The notes beneath the pieces are model-generated. The model was not told the DNA's origin and ran no database searches. It saw only the letters and a program-made list of their open reading frames with translations. Positions 54,689 through 63,749 of a stretch of 64,000 bases of DNA are shown in pieces. Numbering within the stretch: the first letter of the stretch is position 1; the number at the start of each line of letters is the position of its first letter. The position numbers and the translations under genes were made by a program. This stretch comes from Oceanicola sp. D3 (lineage in GTDB: Bacteria; Pseudomonadota; Alphaproteobacteria; Rhodobacterales; Rhodobacteraceae): positions 2,914,001 to 2,978,000 of the forward strand of contig NZ_CP040932.1 of NCBI RefSeq assembly GCF_006351965.1, read 5' to 3'.

Positions 54689-55393
54689 ATGGCCCCGATC
54701 GACCTGTACTACTGGCCCACCCCCAATGGCTGGAAAGTTTCCATCGCGCTCGAAGAGATGGGCCTGCCCTACGAAACCCACCTGATCAACATCGGCGCGG
54801 GCGACCAGTTCAAACCCGAGTTCCTCGCCATCTCCCCCAACAACCGCATGCCCGCCATCGTCGACCATGACGGCCCCGGCGACCAGCCGATCTCGGTTTT
54901 TGAAAGCGCCGCGATCCTGATGTATCTCGCCCGCAAGACCGGCAGCTTCTACGGCACCACCGAACGCGAGCGCATCGCCGTCGAAGAATGGCTGATGTGG
55001 CAAATGGGCGGCCTCGGCCCGATGGCCGGGCAAGCCCACCACTTCCTGAAATACGCCCCCTCGATGGAGCCCCCCAACGACCTGCCCTACGCCAAGGACC
55101 GCTACCGCAACGAAGTGAACCGCCTCCACGGCGTGCTCGACAAGCGGCTGGCGCAAAACGAATATGTCGCCGGCTCCAACTACTCCATCGCCGACATGGC
55201 CATCTGGCCCTGGGCGATCCTCTGGGAAGGCCAGCAACAGGACATCTCCGACAAGCCCCACTTCTCCCGCTGGCTCGACCTCGTGGGCAGCCGCGAAGCA
55301 GTGCAAAAGGGTAAGGCACTGGCAGAGGACAAGCGCGCCAGCCTGCAAGGCAACAAGGACGCCCAGAAGGTGCTGTTCGGCAAGCGGGAGTAA
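54689..55393 (+). CDS. Glutathione S-transferase (YfcG/Nu class-like)
   Basis: 234 residues. The thioredoxin-like domain starts LYYWPTPNGWKVSIALEEMG with the T-x-N-G-x-K pattern of YfcG/Ure2-type GSTs, then IGAGDQFKPEFLAISPNNRM and the glutathione gamma-Glu site ISVFESAAILMYLA. The all-helical C-terminal domain has NYSIADMAIWPWAILWEG. It may act as a disulfide-bond reductase. AGGAGAAA precedes ATG 54689. Confidence 0.93.
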   Translation: MAPIDLYYWPTPNGWKVSIALEEMGLPYETHLINIGAGDQFKPEFLAISPNNRMPAIVDHDGPGDQPISVFESAAILMYLARKTGSFYGTTERERIAVEEWLMWQMGGLGPMAGQAHHFLKYAPSMEPPNDLPYAKDRYRNEVNRLHGVLDKRLAQNEYVAGSNYSIADMAIWPWAILWEGQQQDISDKPHFSRWLDLVGSREAVQKGKALAEDKRASLQGNKDAQKVLFGKRE

Positions 55394-55513
55394 GGCAGGG
55401 CCACCCGGTCCTGAAGCTTAGCTCCGATCCAGTTGCAGCCTTTCGCTGGCGCGGAACCTAGGCCTAAGGCCGCCCCAATCGCGGAGCGGCCCGTCTCGTC
55501 CAGCTATTCTGCC

Positions 55514-56431
55514 TTACTCGCCAATCGGCGAAAGCAGCTCCGGTTGCACCACGAGGTTGCGCACCCCATGGGCGTGATCTTCGTCAAAGGGGTTGCCCGC
55601 AAGCCAGCGTTCCACGCTGCGAATGTCCACCTTCGCCACCTTCGGGCGCACGCTCCAGCTCACCTGAAAGGGCGAACCCTCCTCGTTATAGCTCGGCCCC
55701 GTGGTGGACCCGGCATAGGCCACCGGCGTTCCGGTCGTCTCAAGAATCCCCGGGGCCTGATGCTTCCCGCCCCGCTCCCGCACGGCGGCCAGCTCGGTAA
55801 AGTCCAGCGCTGCCGGATCGTTCACCAGCACAAACACCTGCGCCTCAACCCGCAGCTTCGGAATCGCCGCGCCGTCTTCAAGGCAAGCGCCCAGCGTCGG
55901 CCCCGGCGTGACATTGGCGGTGGAAAACACGTAATGCACCTCGATCGTGTCGCCCGGCACCAGCCCGCCATGCCCCTTGTCGGCAATCTCGGCAGACAGC
56001 GGGGCAAGCTCGGCGTCACTCAGCGCGCCGTCATAAACAAACCCTGAGCGATAGCCCTTGCCATCGCCATTGCCCCGAAACTTGCGAAACTCGCCGCCCC
56101 GGTGCTCGGCGCTCTCGTGAAAGTGGATGTTGCACAGGTTCATCTCGGCAAAATCCGGCGCCTTGGGAAAGGTCACCTTGTTCGTCCCGGCCACCGCGTC
56201 AATGTCGCGCGGCGATTGCGGCCCAAAGGCCTCGGCCTCGAAATCCGCCATCAGCATCCGGCGCTGGCGGTCGATATAGCGGTCGGCCACCTCCAGCGTC
56301 GGGCGCGGCGGTGCGCCCGCTGCCGCAAGCGACACCCGCGGCGTAACCTCTGCGGTGTAGCCACAGGCGGTCATAGCGGCAAACCCCGCAATCGCACCTG
56401 CGGTGATCATGATGTGTGTGGCCTTCGGCAT
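55514..56431 (-). CDS. Delta-class carbonic anhydrase-like exported protein
   Basis: 305 residues. N-terminal export signal IMITAGAIAGFAAMTACGYT, possibly a lipoprotein (Cys near 23). The core NLCNIHFHESAEHRGGEFRK (about 97-116) with its H-x-H and later E-H, then GDTIEVHYVFSTANVTPGP, fits the PF10563 CA-like family, whose diatom members are zinc delta carbonic anhydrases. It would interconvert CO2 and bicarbonate in the periplasm. AAGGGA lies 7 bases before ATG 56431. It converges on the GST gene. Confidence 0.82.
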   Translation of the reverse strand: MPKATHIMITAGAIAGFAAMTACGYTAEVTPRVSLAAAGAPPRPTLEVADRYIDRQRRMLMADFEAEAFGPQSPRDIDAVAGTNKVTFPKAPDFAEMNLCNIHFHESAEHRGGEFRKFRGNGDGKGYRSGFVYDGALSDAELAPLSAEIADKGHGGLVPGDTIEVHYVFSTANVTPGPTLGACLEDGAAIPKLRVEAQVFVLVNDPAALDFTELAAVRERGGKHQAPGILETTGTPVAYAGSTTGPSYNEEGSPFQVSWSVRPKVAKVDIRSVERWLAGNPFDEDHAHGVRNLVVQPELLSPIGE

Positions 56432-56558
56432 GTGGTGTCCCTTCCGCCTCCGTCGCGCGTCTCTGCATTGCCCGGCCACGCCCGGCACGGGGCCGGGCCG
56501 CTGGCGGCTTGCTGCAGTGCGTGACGGGCAAGTTGAACTTCGCTTTGGCGGAAATGCG

Positions 56559-56577
56559 GCAATTAGATGCAAATTGC
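56559..56577. promoter_or_regulatory. Inverted repeat upstream of the carbonic anhydrase gene
   Basis: GCAATT and AATTGC separated by 7 bases in an AT-richer patch of the 265-base gap between the delta-CA gene start and the TauE gene end. Possible operator; no match to a known site. Confidence 0.3.
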
Positions 56578-56696
56578 ACACGTATGCCGTGTGCCAGCGA
56601 ATGTGCGCGGCACGGATATGCCGGGCCGAAGCCCGCGTGAAACCGGCAATGGCCCGAGGCAAGCAGGCCAAAGGCCCCACCGCCCCAGCACGGGCC

Positions 56697-57437
56697 TCAG
56701 CCCACGACCACTTCCCAAATCAGCTTCAGCGACACCACCCCCAGCGCCACCTCCACCAGCAGGTAAAACACCTTTTCCGGCAGCCACCGCGCCACCCGCG
56801 AGCCGCTCCACGCCCCCGCCAGCGCAAAGGGCGCCAGCCACACGGCCTCCCCCATGCTCGCCCCGGTGATCTGCCCGGCCATCACGTAGGGCGGCACCTT
56901 CAGCAGGTTGACCACCGAGAAAAAGATCGTGACGGTCCCGAGGTACACCATCTTGTCCAGCTTCTGCGGCAGCACATAGGCCTGAAACGGCGGCCCACCC
57001 GCGTGGCTGATATAGCTGGTGAACCCCGCTAGGGTGCCCCAGATCACCCCGCGCGGCACATCGGCGTCCCGCGGCGCAGGCGCGGTGCGGGCAAAGCGCC
57101 CCCTGACCGAGCCGACGAGGTAGTAAATCCCGATCCCCGCCACCAGCAGCTTGATCGCATCCCCCGGCACCACCGTCACCGCAAAGAAAGCGGCGACGAT
57201 GCCCGCCAAGGCCCCCGGCAGCATGATCTTCAGGATCCGCGCAGAGAACGCCTTGCGAAAGAGGTAAACCGCGTACCAATCCGCCACGATATAAAGCGGC
57301 AGCAGCAGCCCCGCCGCCATCGCCGGGTCCATGAAGAGCGACATCAAGGGCACCGAGAGCATCGCCAGCATCGGCACCCCGCCCTTCGACAGCCCCATCA
57401 TGAAGGCCGCCAACGCAGCCACGATCCAGAAGTCCAT
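56697..57437 (-). CDS. TauE/SafE family transporter
   Basis: 246 residues with eight hydrophobic helices in two repeats: FWIVAALAAFMMGLSKGGVP begins the first, GVIWGTLAGFTSYISHAGGP the second, the conserved TauE/SafE blocks. The family exports sulfite/sulfoacetate or takes up related anions across the inner membrane; substrate not known here. The next upstream gene on this strand is yciB, 169 bases away. Confidence 0.92.
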   Translation of the reverse strand: MDFWIVAALAAFMMGLSKGGVPMLAMLSVPLMSLFMDPAMAAGLLLPLYIVADWYAVYLFRKAFSARILKIMLPGALAGIVAAFFAVTVVPGDAIKLLVAGIGIYYLVGSVRGRFARTAPAPRDADVPRGVIWGTLAGFTSYISHAGGPPFQAYVLPQKLDKMVYLGTVTIFFSVVNLLKVPPYVMAGQITGASMGEAVWLAPFALAGAWSGSRVARWLPEKVFYLLVEVALGVVSLKLIWEVVVG

Positions 57438-57606
57438 GCCCCTCCCCTAAAGGCTCCGCAGCTCAAGCCCCGACCCGGGCCGCCATATCGATCCGACCAA
57501 GCCACTCCGGACAATTTGATTAAAATTGCCCATTTTCTTGCTCCAAATACTCCCCGCCGGAGGCCTCAAATCTCTTTGGGCGCTCCCTTGCCGCAGGCGC
57601 GAAAAC

Positions 57607-58206
57607 CTATTCGCTCTTTTCCGTCCCGTATTTCTCGATCAGCGGATATTGCGCCATCATGAACACGAAGAGCGCCGCCGGCAGGCCAAAGGTCTTCGCC
57701 GTCACCCAAACCCCGCTCGAAAGCGCAAAGGCAATCACCGCATTGGCCACCGCCAGCGCGAGGAAGAACCAGGCAAACCGCTTGGTCAAAATCATCCACC
57801 CCGCATCGCTCATCGGCAGCAGCCCCTCCATCAGGCGGGCAAGATAGCTCTGCCCCCGCATCAGCCCAATCGCCAGTATCCCCGCAAAAAGCGCGTAGAG
57901 GATCGTCGGTTTCAGCTTCAAGAACAGGTCGTTATCCAGCACCACCGTCAGCCCGCCCATGAAGATCACCAGCACCAGCGTCATCACCTGCATCCGGCTC
58001 AAGCTCCCGGTCAGCGCCCAGAGCGCGCCCATGCAGATCACCATAGCGACGACAAACCAGAAGGTGATGTAGGTAAAGGTCTTCACCTCATGGCCGAACA
58101 GCACGTAGCTCTCCGCCTTCAGCATGAAGAACGCCACGAAGAAGCCCATCACCGGGCCAAACTCCAGCGCCGTTTTCACCCAGCCGGGCACCTGTTTCTC
58201 TGCCAT
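57607..58206 (-). CDS. yciB: Inner membrane-spanning protein YciB
   Basis: 199 residues, five to six helices. ALEFGPVMGFFVAFFMLKAE, FMGGLTVVLDNDLFLKLKPT, ILYALFAGILAIGLMRGQSY and LTKRFAWFFLALAVANAVIA are the YciB/IspZ (septation protein A) signature. It contributes to cell-envelope integrity and division. It follows the EamA gene by 13 bases, probably one transcript. Confidence 0.95.
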   Translation of the reverse strand: MAEKQVPGWVKTALEFGPVMGFFVAFFMLKAESYVLFGHEVKTFTYITFWFVVAMVICMGALWALTGSLSRMQVMTLVLVIFMGGLTVVLDNDLFLKLKPTILYALFAGILAIGLMRGQSYLARLMEGLLPMSDAGWMILTKRFAWFFLALAVANAVIAFALSSGVWVTAKTFGLPAALFVFMMAQYPLIEKYGTEKSE

Positions 58207-58219
58207 GTCGCTCTCCGCT

Positions 58220-59125
58220 CTAACCTGCCATCTCAACTATCACCGCACCGGCGGCGATCAAGGCCATAAGGGCCAAACGCCGCGGTCCCACCCGCTCGCC
58301 CAGCAGCAGCCACCCGATCAGCGCGGCAAAGACGGTGGAGGTTTCGCGCAACACCGCCGCCTCCCCCACCTTGTCGAGCCGGGTGGCCAGCATGATCGCC
58401 CCGAAGGAGAAGAAGGCCACCACGCCGCCAATCATCCCCCGCGCCATGAGCGGCCCCAACGTCGGGCGCTCCGCCATGGTCCTGTAGCGCACCAGCGCCA
58501 CCCAGGGCGCAAACCCCAGCCCGTCGATCATGAAGAACCACGCCAAAAAGGTGAACGGGTCGGCGGTCGCGCGAATGCCATAGGCGTCATAGGTGGTGTA
58601 AAGCGCCACGAAGAGCCCCGTCAGCACGGCAAAGCCGAGAGCGGCCACCATGGTGTCACGCTGCAAGGTGACGGTCCGCAGGTTGTAGGCCGCCAGCCCG
58701 TAGATCCCCGCCAGCAGCACCGCCACCCCGGCCCATTGCCCTGCTGTGAAATGCTCGCCAAAGATGATCCCCGCCCCGATCACCGCAAACAGCGGCCCCG
58801 TGCCCCGCACCACCGGATAGACCACCGTGTAAGCCCCCCGGGTGTAGGTCATCGCCTGCGCAATCTTGTAGCCGACATGGATCACGAAGGCCCCGGCAAA
58901 GATCGCCCACATATGCGGCTCAGGCCATGGCACCACGAAAAGCGCAAAGGGCGCGGCCATTATCCCGTAGCAAAAATCAATCGCCCCGCGAGACATCCAA
59001 GGATCGTGCCGTCCCTTCTGCAAAGCGCCGAAAACCGCGTGTAAAAACGCCGCCATCAAGGCAAGGCCCAGCGCCGCCACATGCCCCGCCTCGGTGCCTT
59101 CCAGAGAGGTGATCCAAGAACTCAT
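58220..59125 (-). CDS. EamA/DMT-type transporter
   Basis: 301 residues with ten hydrophobic helices in two repeats. HAVFGALQKGRHDPWMSRGA near the N-terminus, TYTRGAYTVVYPVVRGTGPL before helix 4 and AAVLRETSTVFAALIGWLLL in the second repeat are typical. Substrate unknown. Upstream gene of the yciB pair. Confidence 0.9.
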   Translation of the reverse strand: MSSWITSLEGTEAGHVAALGLALMAAFLHAVFGALQKGRHDPWMSRGAIDFCYGIMAAPFALFVVPWPEPHMWAIFAGAFVIHVGYKIAQAMTYTRGAYTVVYPVVRGTGPLFAVIGAGIIFGEHFTAGQWAGVAVLLAGIYGLAAYNLRTVTLQRDTMVAALGFAVLTGLFVALYTTYDAYGIRATADPFTFLAWFFMIDGLGFAPWVALVRYRTMAERPTLGPLMARGMIGGVVAFFSFGAIMLATRLDKVGEAAVLRETSTVFAALIGWLLLGERVGPRRLALMALIAAGAVIVEMAG

Positions 59126-59168
59126 GCTGACGGCATATATTCACCGCTCGCGATGGTCCAGCACCCGC

Positions 59169-59191
59169 GTAGGGTGGGCAATCTGCCCACC
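59169..59191 (+). repeat. GTAG-headed palindromic repeat (REP-like), copy 5
   Basis: Identical 23-base unit 14 bases past the 3' end of the ABC permease gene (minus strand) and 43 bases upstream of the EamA start. Confidence 0.9.
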
Positions 59192-59205
59192 ACCCCGGCA
59201 CCCGC

Positions 59206-60021
59206 CTATCGCCCAGCCGCCAACCGCTTCTCCAACCGCCGCAGCGCCAGCGAGAGCGTCACCGTCATCACGAGGTAAAGCAGCGCCACCACGTTATAGG
59301 TCTCGAAATACCGGAAATTCCCCGCCGACGTGACCTTCCCCAACTGGGTGATATCCGTCACCCCCAGCACCGATACGAGGCTGGAATCCTTGATCATCGC
59401 GATGAAGTCATTGCCCAGCGGCGGCAGGATCGTGCGCAGCGCCTGTGGCAGCCGCACCAGCCGAAACCGCTGCCAGGGCGACAGCCCCAAAGCCTCCGCC
59501 GCCTCGATCTGCCCCTCGTCAACCGATAGCAATCCGGCCCGGAACACCTCGGCAATAAAGGCCGAATAGCCGATCGACAGCGCGATGATCGCCCGCCAGA
59601 GCAGCGAAAAATCCCGCGTCCGTATCCCCTCGGCGCCAAGGCCCTGCAGCACCCAGTTCACCGCCCAAACCAGCGCCGGAGCCACCACAAAGGCCACGTA
59701 GAGCAACAGCACCAGTATCGGCACGCCCCGGACGATTTCGGTGTAGAGCCGCGCCACCTGTCGCAACACCATCCAGCGCGAAAGCGAGGCCACCGCCACC
59801 AGCAGGCCGATCAGCGTGGCCAGCGTGAACCCCACCAATGTCACGAAAACCGTGATGCCGACGCCCTTCATCAGCGTCTCCAGCACGTCCGAATAAAGCT
59901 CGTCCGCGATGACCCGCCCAAACAGCACCGCCCCCGTGGCGGCAAGGATCACCAGCCACCACGGAAAGTCGTTTTCGCCGGGCCGCTCCCTCACTCGCCG
60001 AGCTTGGTGTCGAGAAACCAC
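59206..60021 (-). CDS. Polar amino acid ABC transporter permease
   Basis: 271 residues. HisM/GlnP-type permease: [40 protein letters not shown] and the EAA loop [20 protein letters not shown] (about 195), then [20 protein letters not shown]. It forms the inner-membrane channel for the binding protein encoded just upstream; the two genes overlap by 31 bases. No ATPase gene follows. Confidence 0.95.
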   Translation of the reverse strand: MVSRHQARRVRERPGENDFPWWLVILAATGAVLFGRVIADELYSDVLETLMKGVGITVFVTLVGFTLATLIGLLVAVASLSRWMVLRQVARLYTEIVRGVPILVLLLYVAFVVAPALVWAVNWVLQGLGAEGIRTRDFSLLWRAIIALSIGYSAFIAEVFRAGLLSVDEGQIEAAEALGLSPWQRFRLVRLPQALRTILPPLGNDFIAMIKDSSLVSVLGVTDITQLGKVTSAGNFRYFETYNVVALLYLVMTVTLSLALRRLEKRLAAGR

Positions 60022-60770
60022 TTCTTGTTCAGCGCATCCAGCGTGCCATCCGCCTGCATCGAGGCAATTGCGGCATTGATCGGCGCCACAAGGTCAGACC
60101 CTTTAGGAAAGATGAAGCCAAAGTCCTCGGTCCCCAGCTTCTCGCCCACGATCTTCAGCGCCCCATCCGAGGCCGCCACATAGCCCTCGCCTGCCGTGCC
60201 ATCGGTCAGCACAAGGTCCACGTCCCCGGCACGCAGCGCCTGCACCCCCGCACCGAAGGTCTCAAACAGCTTCACCCGCGGGTTCGCCTCATCGCCATCC
60301 AGCACATCGTAAACCGCCACATAAAACGGCGTCGTCCCCGGCTGGGCCGCCACCAGCAGATCGTCATCGGCGGCAAACCCCGCCGCATCGCTAAAGCGCT
60401 CCTCGTCCCCCCGCACCAGCATCACCATCTCGCTGCGCATGTAAGCGTCGGAAAAATCCACCATCTCCTTGCGATCATCCCGAATGGTGATCCCCGTCAT
60501 CCCGAGGTCATACTGCCCTTCCGAAACTGCCGGTATCATCGCATCCCAGCTGATGTTCTCGTAAGTCACGCTCATGTTGATCCGGGCGGCGATCTCCGCC
60601 ATCGCGTCATACTCCCAGCCCACGGCCTCGCCATCGGCCATGTACTGCAGCGGCGGATAAGCGTTTTCGGTCACAACGGTAATTTCGCGGCCCTCAAGGT
60701 CGGGCAAATCCTGCGCGACCACCGGGGTCACGAAGAGCGAGGCAAAAACGGCGGCGGCGGCGTATTTCAT
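59991..60770 (-). CDS. Polar amino acid ABC transporter substrate-binding protein
   Basis: 259 residues. Signal peptide 1-20 ([18 protein letters not shown]), then a type II periplasmic binding fold: [40 protein letters not shown] and [16 protein letters not shown]. It captures an amino acid in the periplasm. GGGAG lies 8 bases before ATG 60770; the frame upstream to 60827 lacks a signal-like start. Its 3' end overlaps the permease gene. Confidence 0.95.
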   Translation of the reverse strand: MKYAAAAVFASLFVTPVVAQDLPDLEGREITVVTENAYPPLQYMADGEAVGWEYDAMAEIAARINMSVTYENISWDAMIPAVSEGQYDLGMTGITIRDDRKEMVDFSDAYMRSEMVMLVRGDEERFSDAAGFAADDDLLVAAQPGTTPFYVAVYDVLDGDEANPRVKLFETFGAGVQALRAGDVDLVLTDGTAGEGYVAASDGALKIVGEKLGTEDFGFIFPKGSDLVAPINAAIASMQADGTLDALNKKWFLDTKLGE

Positions 60771-60891
60771 CAGATCGACTCCCACTGAGGTTCGCTCAAA
60801 CCTTAGCGCAAACGCAAACCTGCGCAACGCAGGCCCGGAACCTCCGGGGCCAAGCCCGAGTTATGTCACCAGACACCCCGGGAGACCCACC

Positions 60892-61374
60892 ATCGAAACC
60901 ATCGCATCAGAGCTGAAGGGCACCTTCGCCGCCGTGCCACCCCTCACCGCCTTTATCCGCCTGCTGGCGGCAGCGGTGCTGGGCGGGCTGATCGGGCTGG
61001 AGCGCGAGTGGCGCTCCAAACCCGCAGGCCTGCGCACCCACATCCTCGTGGCCCTCGCCGCCTGCCTCTTCATCGTGGTCAGCCAGCAGCTCTCGCAGCT
61101 GTCCTTCGGCCCGAAAGACAGCATGAAGGTTGATCCCCTCCGCCTTGTCGAGGCGGTCACGGCGGGCGTGGCCTTCCTCGCCGCAGGCATCATCTTCACC
61201 AAGGGCGACACCGTGAAGAATACAACCACGGGCGCCTCCATGTGGCTGGCCGGCGGCATCGGGCTGGCCTGCGGCGCCGGGCAAATGCCACTGGCCGCCA
61301 TGGCCACCGCCCTCACCGTGGCGGTGCTGTGGATCCTGAAACGCATGGTGCAGGCCAGCGAAGACGCATCCTGA
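60892..61374 (+). CDS. MgtC/SapB family membrane protein, unusual start
   Basis: 160 residues with four to five helices. [20 protein letters not shown] and [20 protein letters not shown] are the MgtC signature; [20 protein letters not shown] and [17 protein letters not shown] follow. MgtC proteins act in Mg2+ limitation and virulence, often by modulating ATP synthase. No ATG fits: GTG 60934 has no ribosome site, while GGGAG at 60880-60884 sits 7 bases before an ATC at 60892 that gives a plausible N-terminus ([11 protein letters not shown]). Start is uncertain. Confidence 0.82.
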   Translation: METIASELKGTFAAVPPLTAFIRLLAAAVLGGLIGLEREWRSKPAGLRTHILVALAACLFIVVSQQLSQLSFGPKDSMKVDPLRLVEAVTAGVAFLAAGIIFTKGDTVKNTTTGASMWLAGGIGLACGAGQMPLAAMATALTVAVLWILKRMVQASEDAS

Positions 61375-61404
61375 TCGCAGGCACAGGCTGCGCGCCGCCT
61401 AATC

Positions 61405-62346
61405 CTACCGGTATTCCGCCCCGATGGTCACGCCGTCAAGCATCGCGCCAACTGCCTCGGGCGTCACTGCCGCGCCCAGCGCCAGAGGCCCGAGCTGCGC
61501 CATGCCCAGCCCCTCGGGCGCATCCAGCCGCAGCACAAACCGCCCCTCCGGATGCGGCAAATCGGTAATAAACGCCGCCAACGCCTCCCGCGCACCCGGC
61601 TCAAACCGCGCATCCGGCAGGCTCTCCAGCGCCTCCACAGCCGCCGCCTGCAACGCCGCCACCTGCGCCGCTGGCGAAGGCACCTCCGCGCCGTCCGCCT
61701 CAGGCACCGGCTGCAAGAGCGCCTGCCCCAATGGCACAAGGAACAGCTGCTCAAACAGCCCGTTGCTCTCCATCTCCAGCTCCAGCGCCATGAGCCGCGT
61801 CGTCAACGCCGATTGCTGCATCGCCAGCTGATCCGTCAGGTCCACCCCCGCGATCAGCCCCTCCATCCGCAAACCGTTCGCCCCCGGAAAGTCCCAGCGG
61901 ACCTCCTCGATCACAACCTCCCGGGTGTCCCGGTCCCACCAAAGGTTGGCGGAGAGGTCCATGCCATCGCCAACGTTGGCCTGCTCCGTCAAAAGCCAGC
62001 TCGTCAGAGCATCCCCCGACACAGTAAAAACCGGATGCGCACCGCGCACCTCCAGCTTCACCGCCAGCGGCGGCAGCCCGTAGTCGAGCCGACCCAACCC
62101 GCCGATCTGCACCCGGGCCTGCGGCACCAGATAGCCCAGCATGCCCGCCCCGGTCGAAATCCGAACATCCGAATAGGCGCAGCCATTCTCCTGCGCGCCC
62201 GAGCCACCGACCTCAACCACGCCGCCAAGGCCCAGCACGTCGGCCCGCTGAAGCAGGCCCGCGCATGCCTCATCCGTCAGACTGTCATAGGTTTGCGCCG
62301 CCGCTGCGCCCGGCAGCAGGCAAGCCAGCGCAAGGGCCCGGATCAT
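61405..62346 (-). CDS. Exported hypothetical protein after ftsY
   Basis: 313 residues, unrecognised. Signal peptide 1-17 (ALALACLLPGAAAAQTYD), then a likely periplasmic beta-rich part with GLGRLDYGLPPLAVKLEVRG and NVGDGMDLSANLWWDRDTRE, and an Ala/Glu-rich C-terminal half. The start overlaps the ftsY stop by ATGA (62343-62346), so it is translationally coupled to ftsY. Confidence 0.8.
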   Translation of the reverse strand: MIRALALACLLPGAAAAQTYDSLTDEACAGLLQRADVLGLGGVVEVGGSGAQENGCAYSDVRISTGAGMLGYLVPQARVQIGGLGRLDYGLPPLAVKLEVRGAHPVFTVSGDALTSWLLTEQANVGDGMDLSANLWWDRDTREVVIEEVRWDFPGANGLRMEGLIAGVDLTDQLAMQQSALTTRLMALELEMESNGLFEQLFLVPLGQALLQPVPEADGAEVPSPAAQVAALQAAAVEALESLPDARFEPGAREALAAFITDLPHPEGRFVLRLDAPEGLGMAQLGPLALGAAVTPEAVGAMLDGVTIGAEYR

Positions 62347-63680
62347 GCCCCCGCGCCCGTCAGCGCCTCCGCAAAATCCTTCGGATCGAACGCATCCAGA
62401 TCGTCGATCTTCTCGCCCACGCCAATCGCATGGATCGGCAGGCCAAACTTGTCGGCCAGCGCCACCAGCACCCCGCCCTTTGCGGTGCCGTCAAGCTTGG
62501 TCATCACGAGGCCACTCACATCGGCCATCTTCTGGAAGGTCTCCACCTGGCTCAGCGCGTTCTGCCCCGTGGTCGCATCCAGCACCAGCAAGGTGTTATG
62601 CGGCGCATCCGGGTCTTTCTTCTTGATGACCCGCACGATCTTGGAAAGCTCCTCCATCAGATCGGCCCGGTTTTGCAACCGCCCGGCGGTGTCGATCATC
62701 AACAGGTCTGCCCCGTCTTCTTGCGCCTTGCCCATCGCATCAAAGGCGAGCGAAGCCGGGTCGCTGCCCTCGGGCGCGGTCATCACCGGCACGCCTGCCC
62801 GCTCGCCCCACACCTGCAACTGCTCCACCGCCGCCGCGCGGAAGGTGTCGCCCGCGGCGATCACCACGCTCTTTCCGGCGGCCTTGAACTGGCTCGCCAG
62901 CTTGCCGATCGTGGTGGTCTTGCCAGAGCCGTTGACGCCCACCACCAGCACCACCTGCGGACGGGTCGGGTAAAGCGGCATCGGGCGGGCCACCGGCTCC
63001 ATGATCCGCGCAATCTCATCAGCGAGGAACTGCTTGATCTCGGCGGTCGACACTTTCCGCCCGTAGCGCCCTTCGGCCATGTTCGCCGTCACCCGCAGCG
63101 CGGTGTCCACGCCCATGTCGGAGGCGATCAACAGCTCTTCGAGGCTCTCCAGCATGTCATCGTCGAGCACCCGCCGCATAACGGGCCCCTCGCCCCGCCC
63201 CAGCATCCGCCCGATGAAGCCGGGGCGCTTGGCCGCCACCTCCTCCGCGCGCGGCGCAGGCGGCACCGGGATCGGCGGCAAATCGGGCTCAGGCTCAGGC
63301 ACCTCGGGCTCGGGCAGATCGGGCTCGGGGATCTCCGGCTCGGGCATGGGCACAGGCGGAACCTCTGGCTCCGGCTCCGGCACGGGCGGCAGATCCGGCT
63401 CCACCGGCACCTCTGGCTCAGGCGCAGGCGCGGGCGGCACCTCGGGCAGGTCAGGTTCGGGCAAGTCAGTCCCGCCCCCCACCGGCACCGGCTCCGAAGA
63501 CGAGCCCGGCTCTGCCCCGGCCCCTTCCGTCACCAAGGCCCCGGCCTCAACGGCCTCCACCTCTTCTACAGCTTCAACAGCCTCCGCCTCGCCGCCATCG
63601 GCAACGATCGCCTCAAGCCCCTCATCCAGCTTCGAACTGGATTTGAAGAGCTTGTCCTTGAGCTTCTTGAAAAACGCCAT
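62343..63680 (-). CDS. ftsY: Signal recognition particle receptor FtsY
   Basis: 445 residues. An acidic, Pro-Glu-rich N-terminal region (A domain, about 40-140, repeats such as PEPEVPVEPDLPPVPEPEPE) is followed by the NG domain: LVVGVNGSGKTTTIGKLASQ (about 245), DTAGRLQNRADLMEEL, VMTKLDGTAKGGVL and PIHAIGVGEKIDDLDAFDPK. It docks the SRP-ribosome complex at the membrane by GTP-dependent dimerisation with Ffh. First gene of a pair with the exported hypothetical. Confidence 0.97.
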   Translation of the reverse strand: MAFFKKLKDKLFKSSSKLDEGLEAIVADGGEAEAVEAVEEVEAVEAGALVTEGAGAEPGSSSEPVPVGGGTDLPEPDLPEVPPAPAPEPEVPVEPDLPPVPEPEPEVPPVPMPEPEIPEPDLPEPEVPEPEPDLPPIPVPPAPRAEEVAAKRPGFIGRMLGRGEGPVMRRVLDDDMLESLEELLIASDMGVDTALRVTANMAEGRYGRKVSTAEIKQFLADEIARIMEPVARPMPLYPTRPQVVLVVGVNGSGKTTTIGKLASQFKAAGKSVVIAAGDTFRAAAVEQLQVWGERAGVPVMTAPEGSDPASLAFDAMGKAQEDGADLLMIDTAGRLQNRADLMEELSKIVRVIKKKDPDAPHNTLLVLDATTGQNALSQVETFQKMADVSGLVMTKLDGTAKGGVLVALADKFGLPIHAIGVGEKIDDLDAFDPKDFAEALTGAGA

Positions 63681-63749
63681 GCGCGCCCCTGATGTGTTCC
63701 TCTACCCGACCTAAGGCCTCAACGCCGGTGATGGAAGGGGCCGCGCCCC

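Noticed and set aside
63280-63480. Repeated GGCTC/GGGCTC pattern near ftsY
   Set aside because: Codes for the Pro-Glu-rich A domain of FtsY, common in the family.
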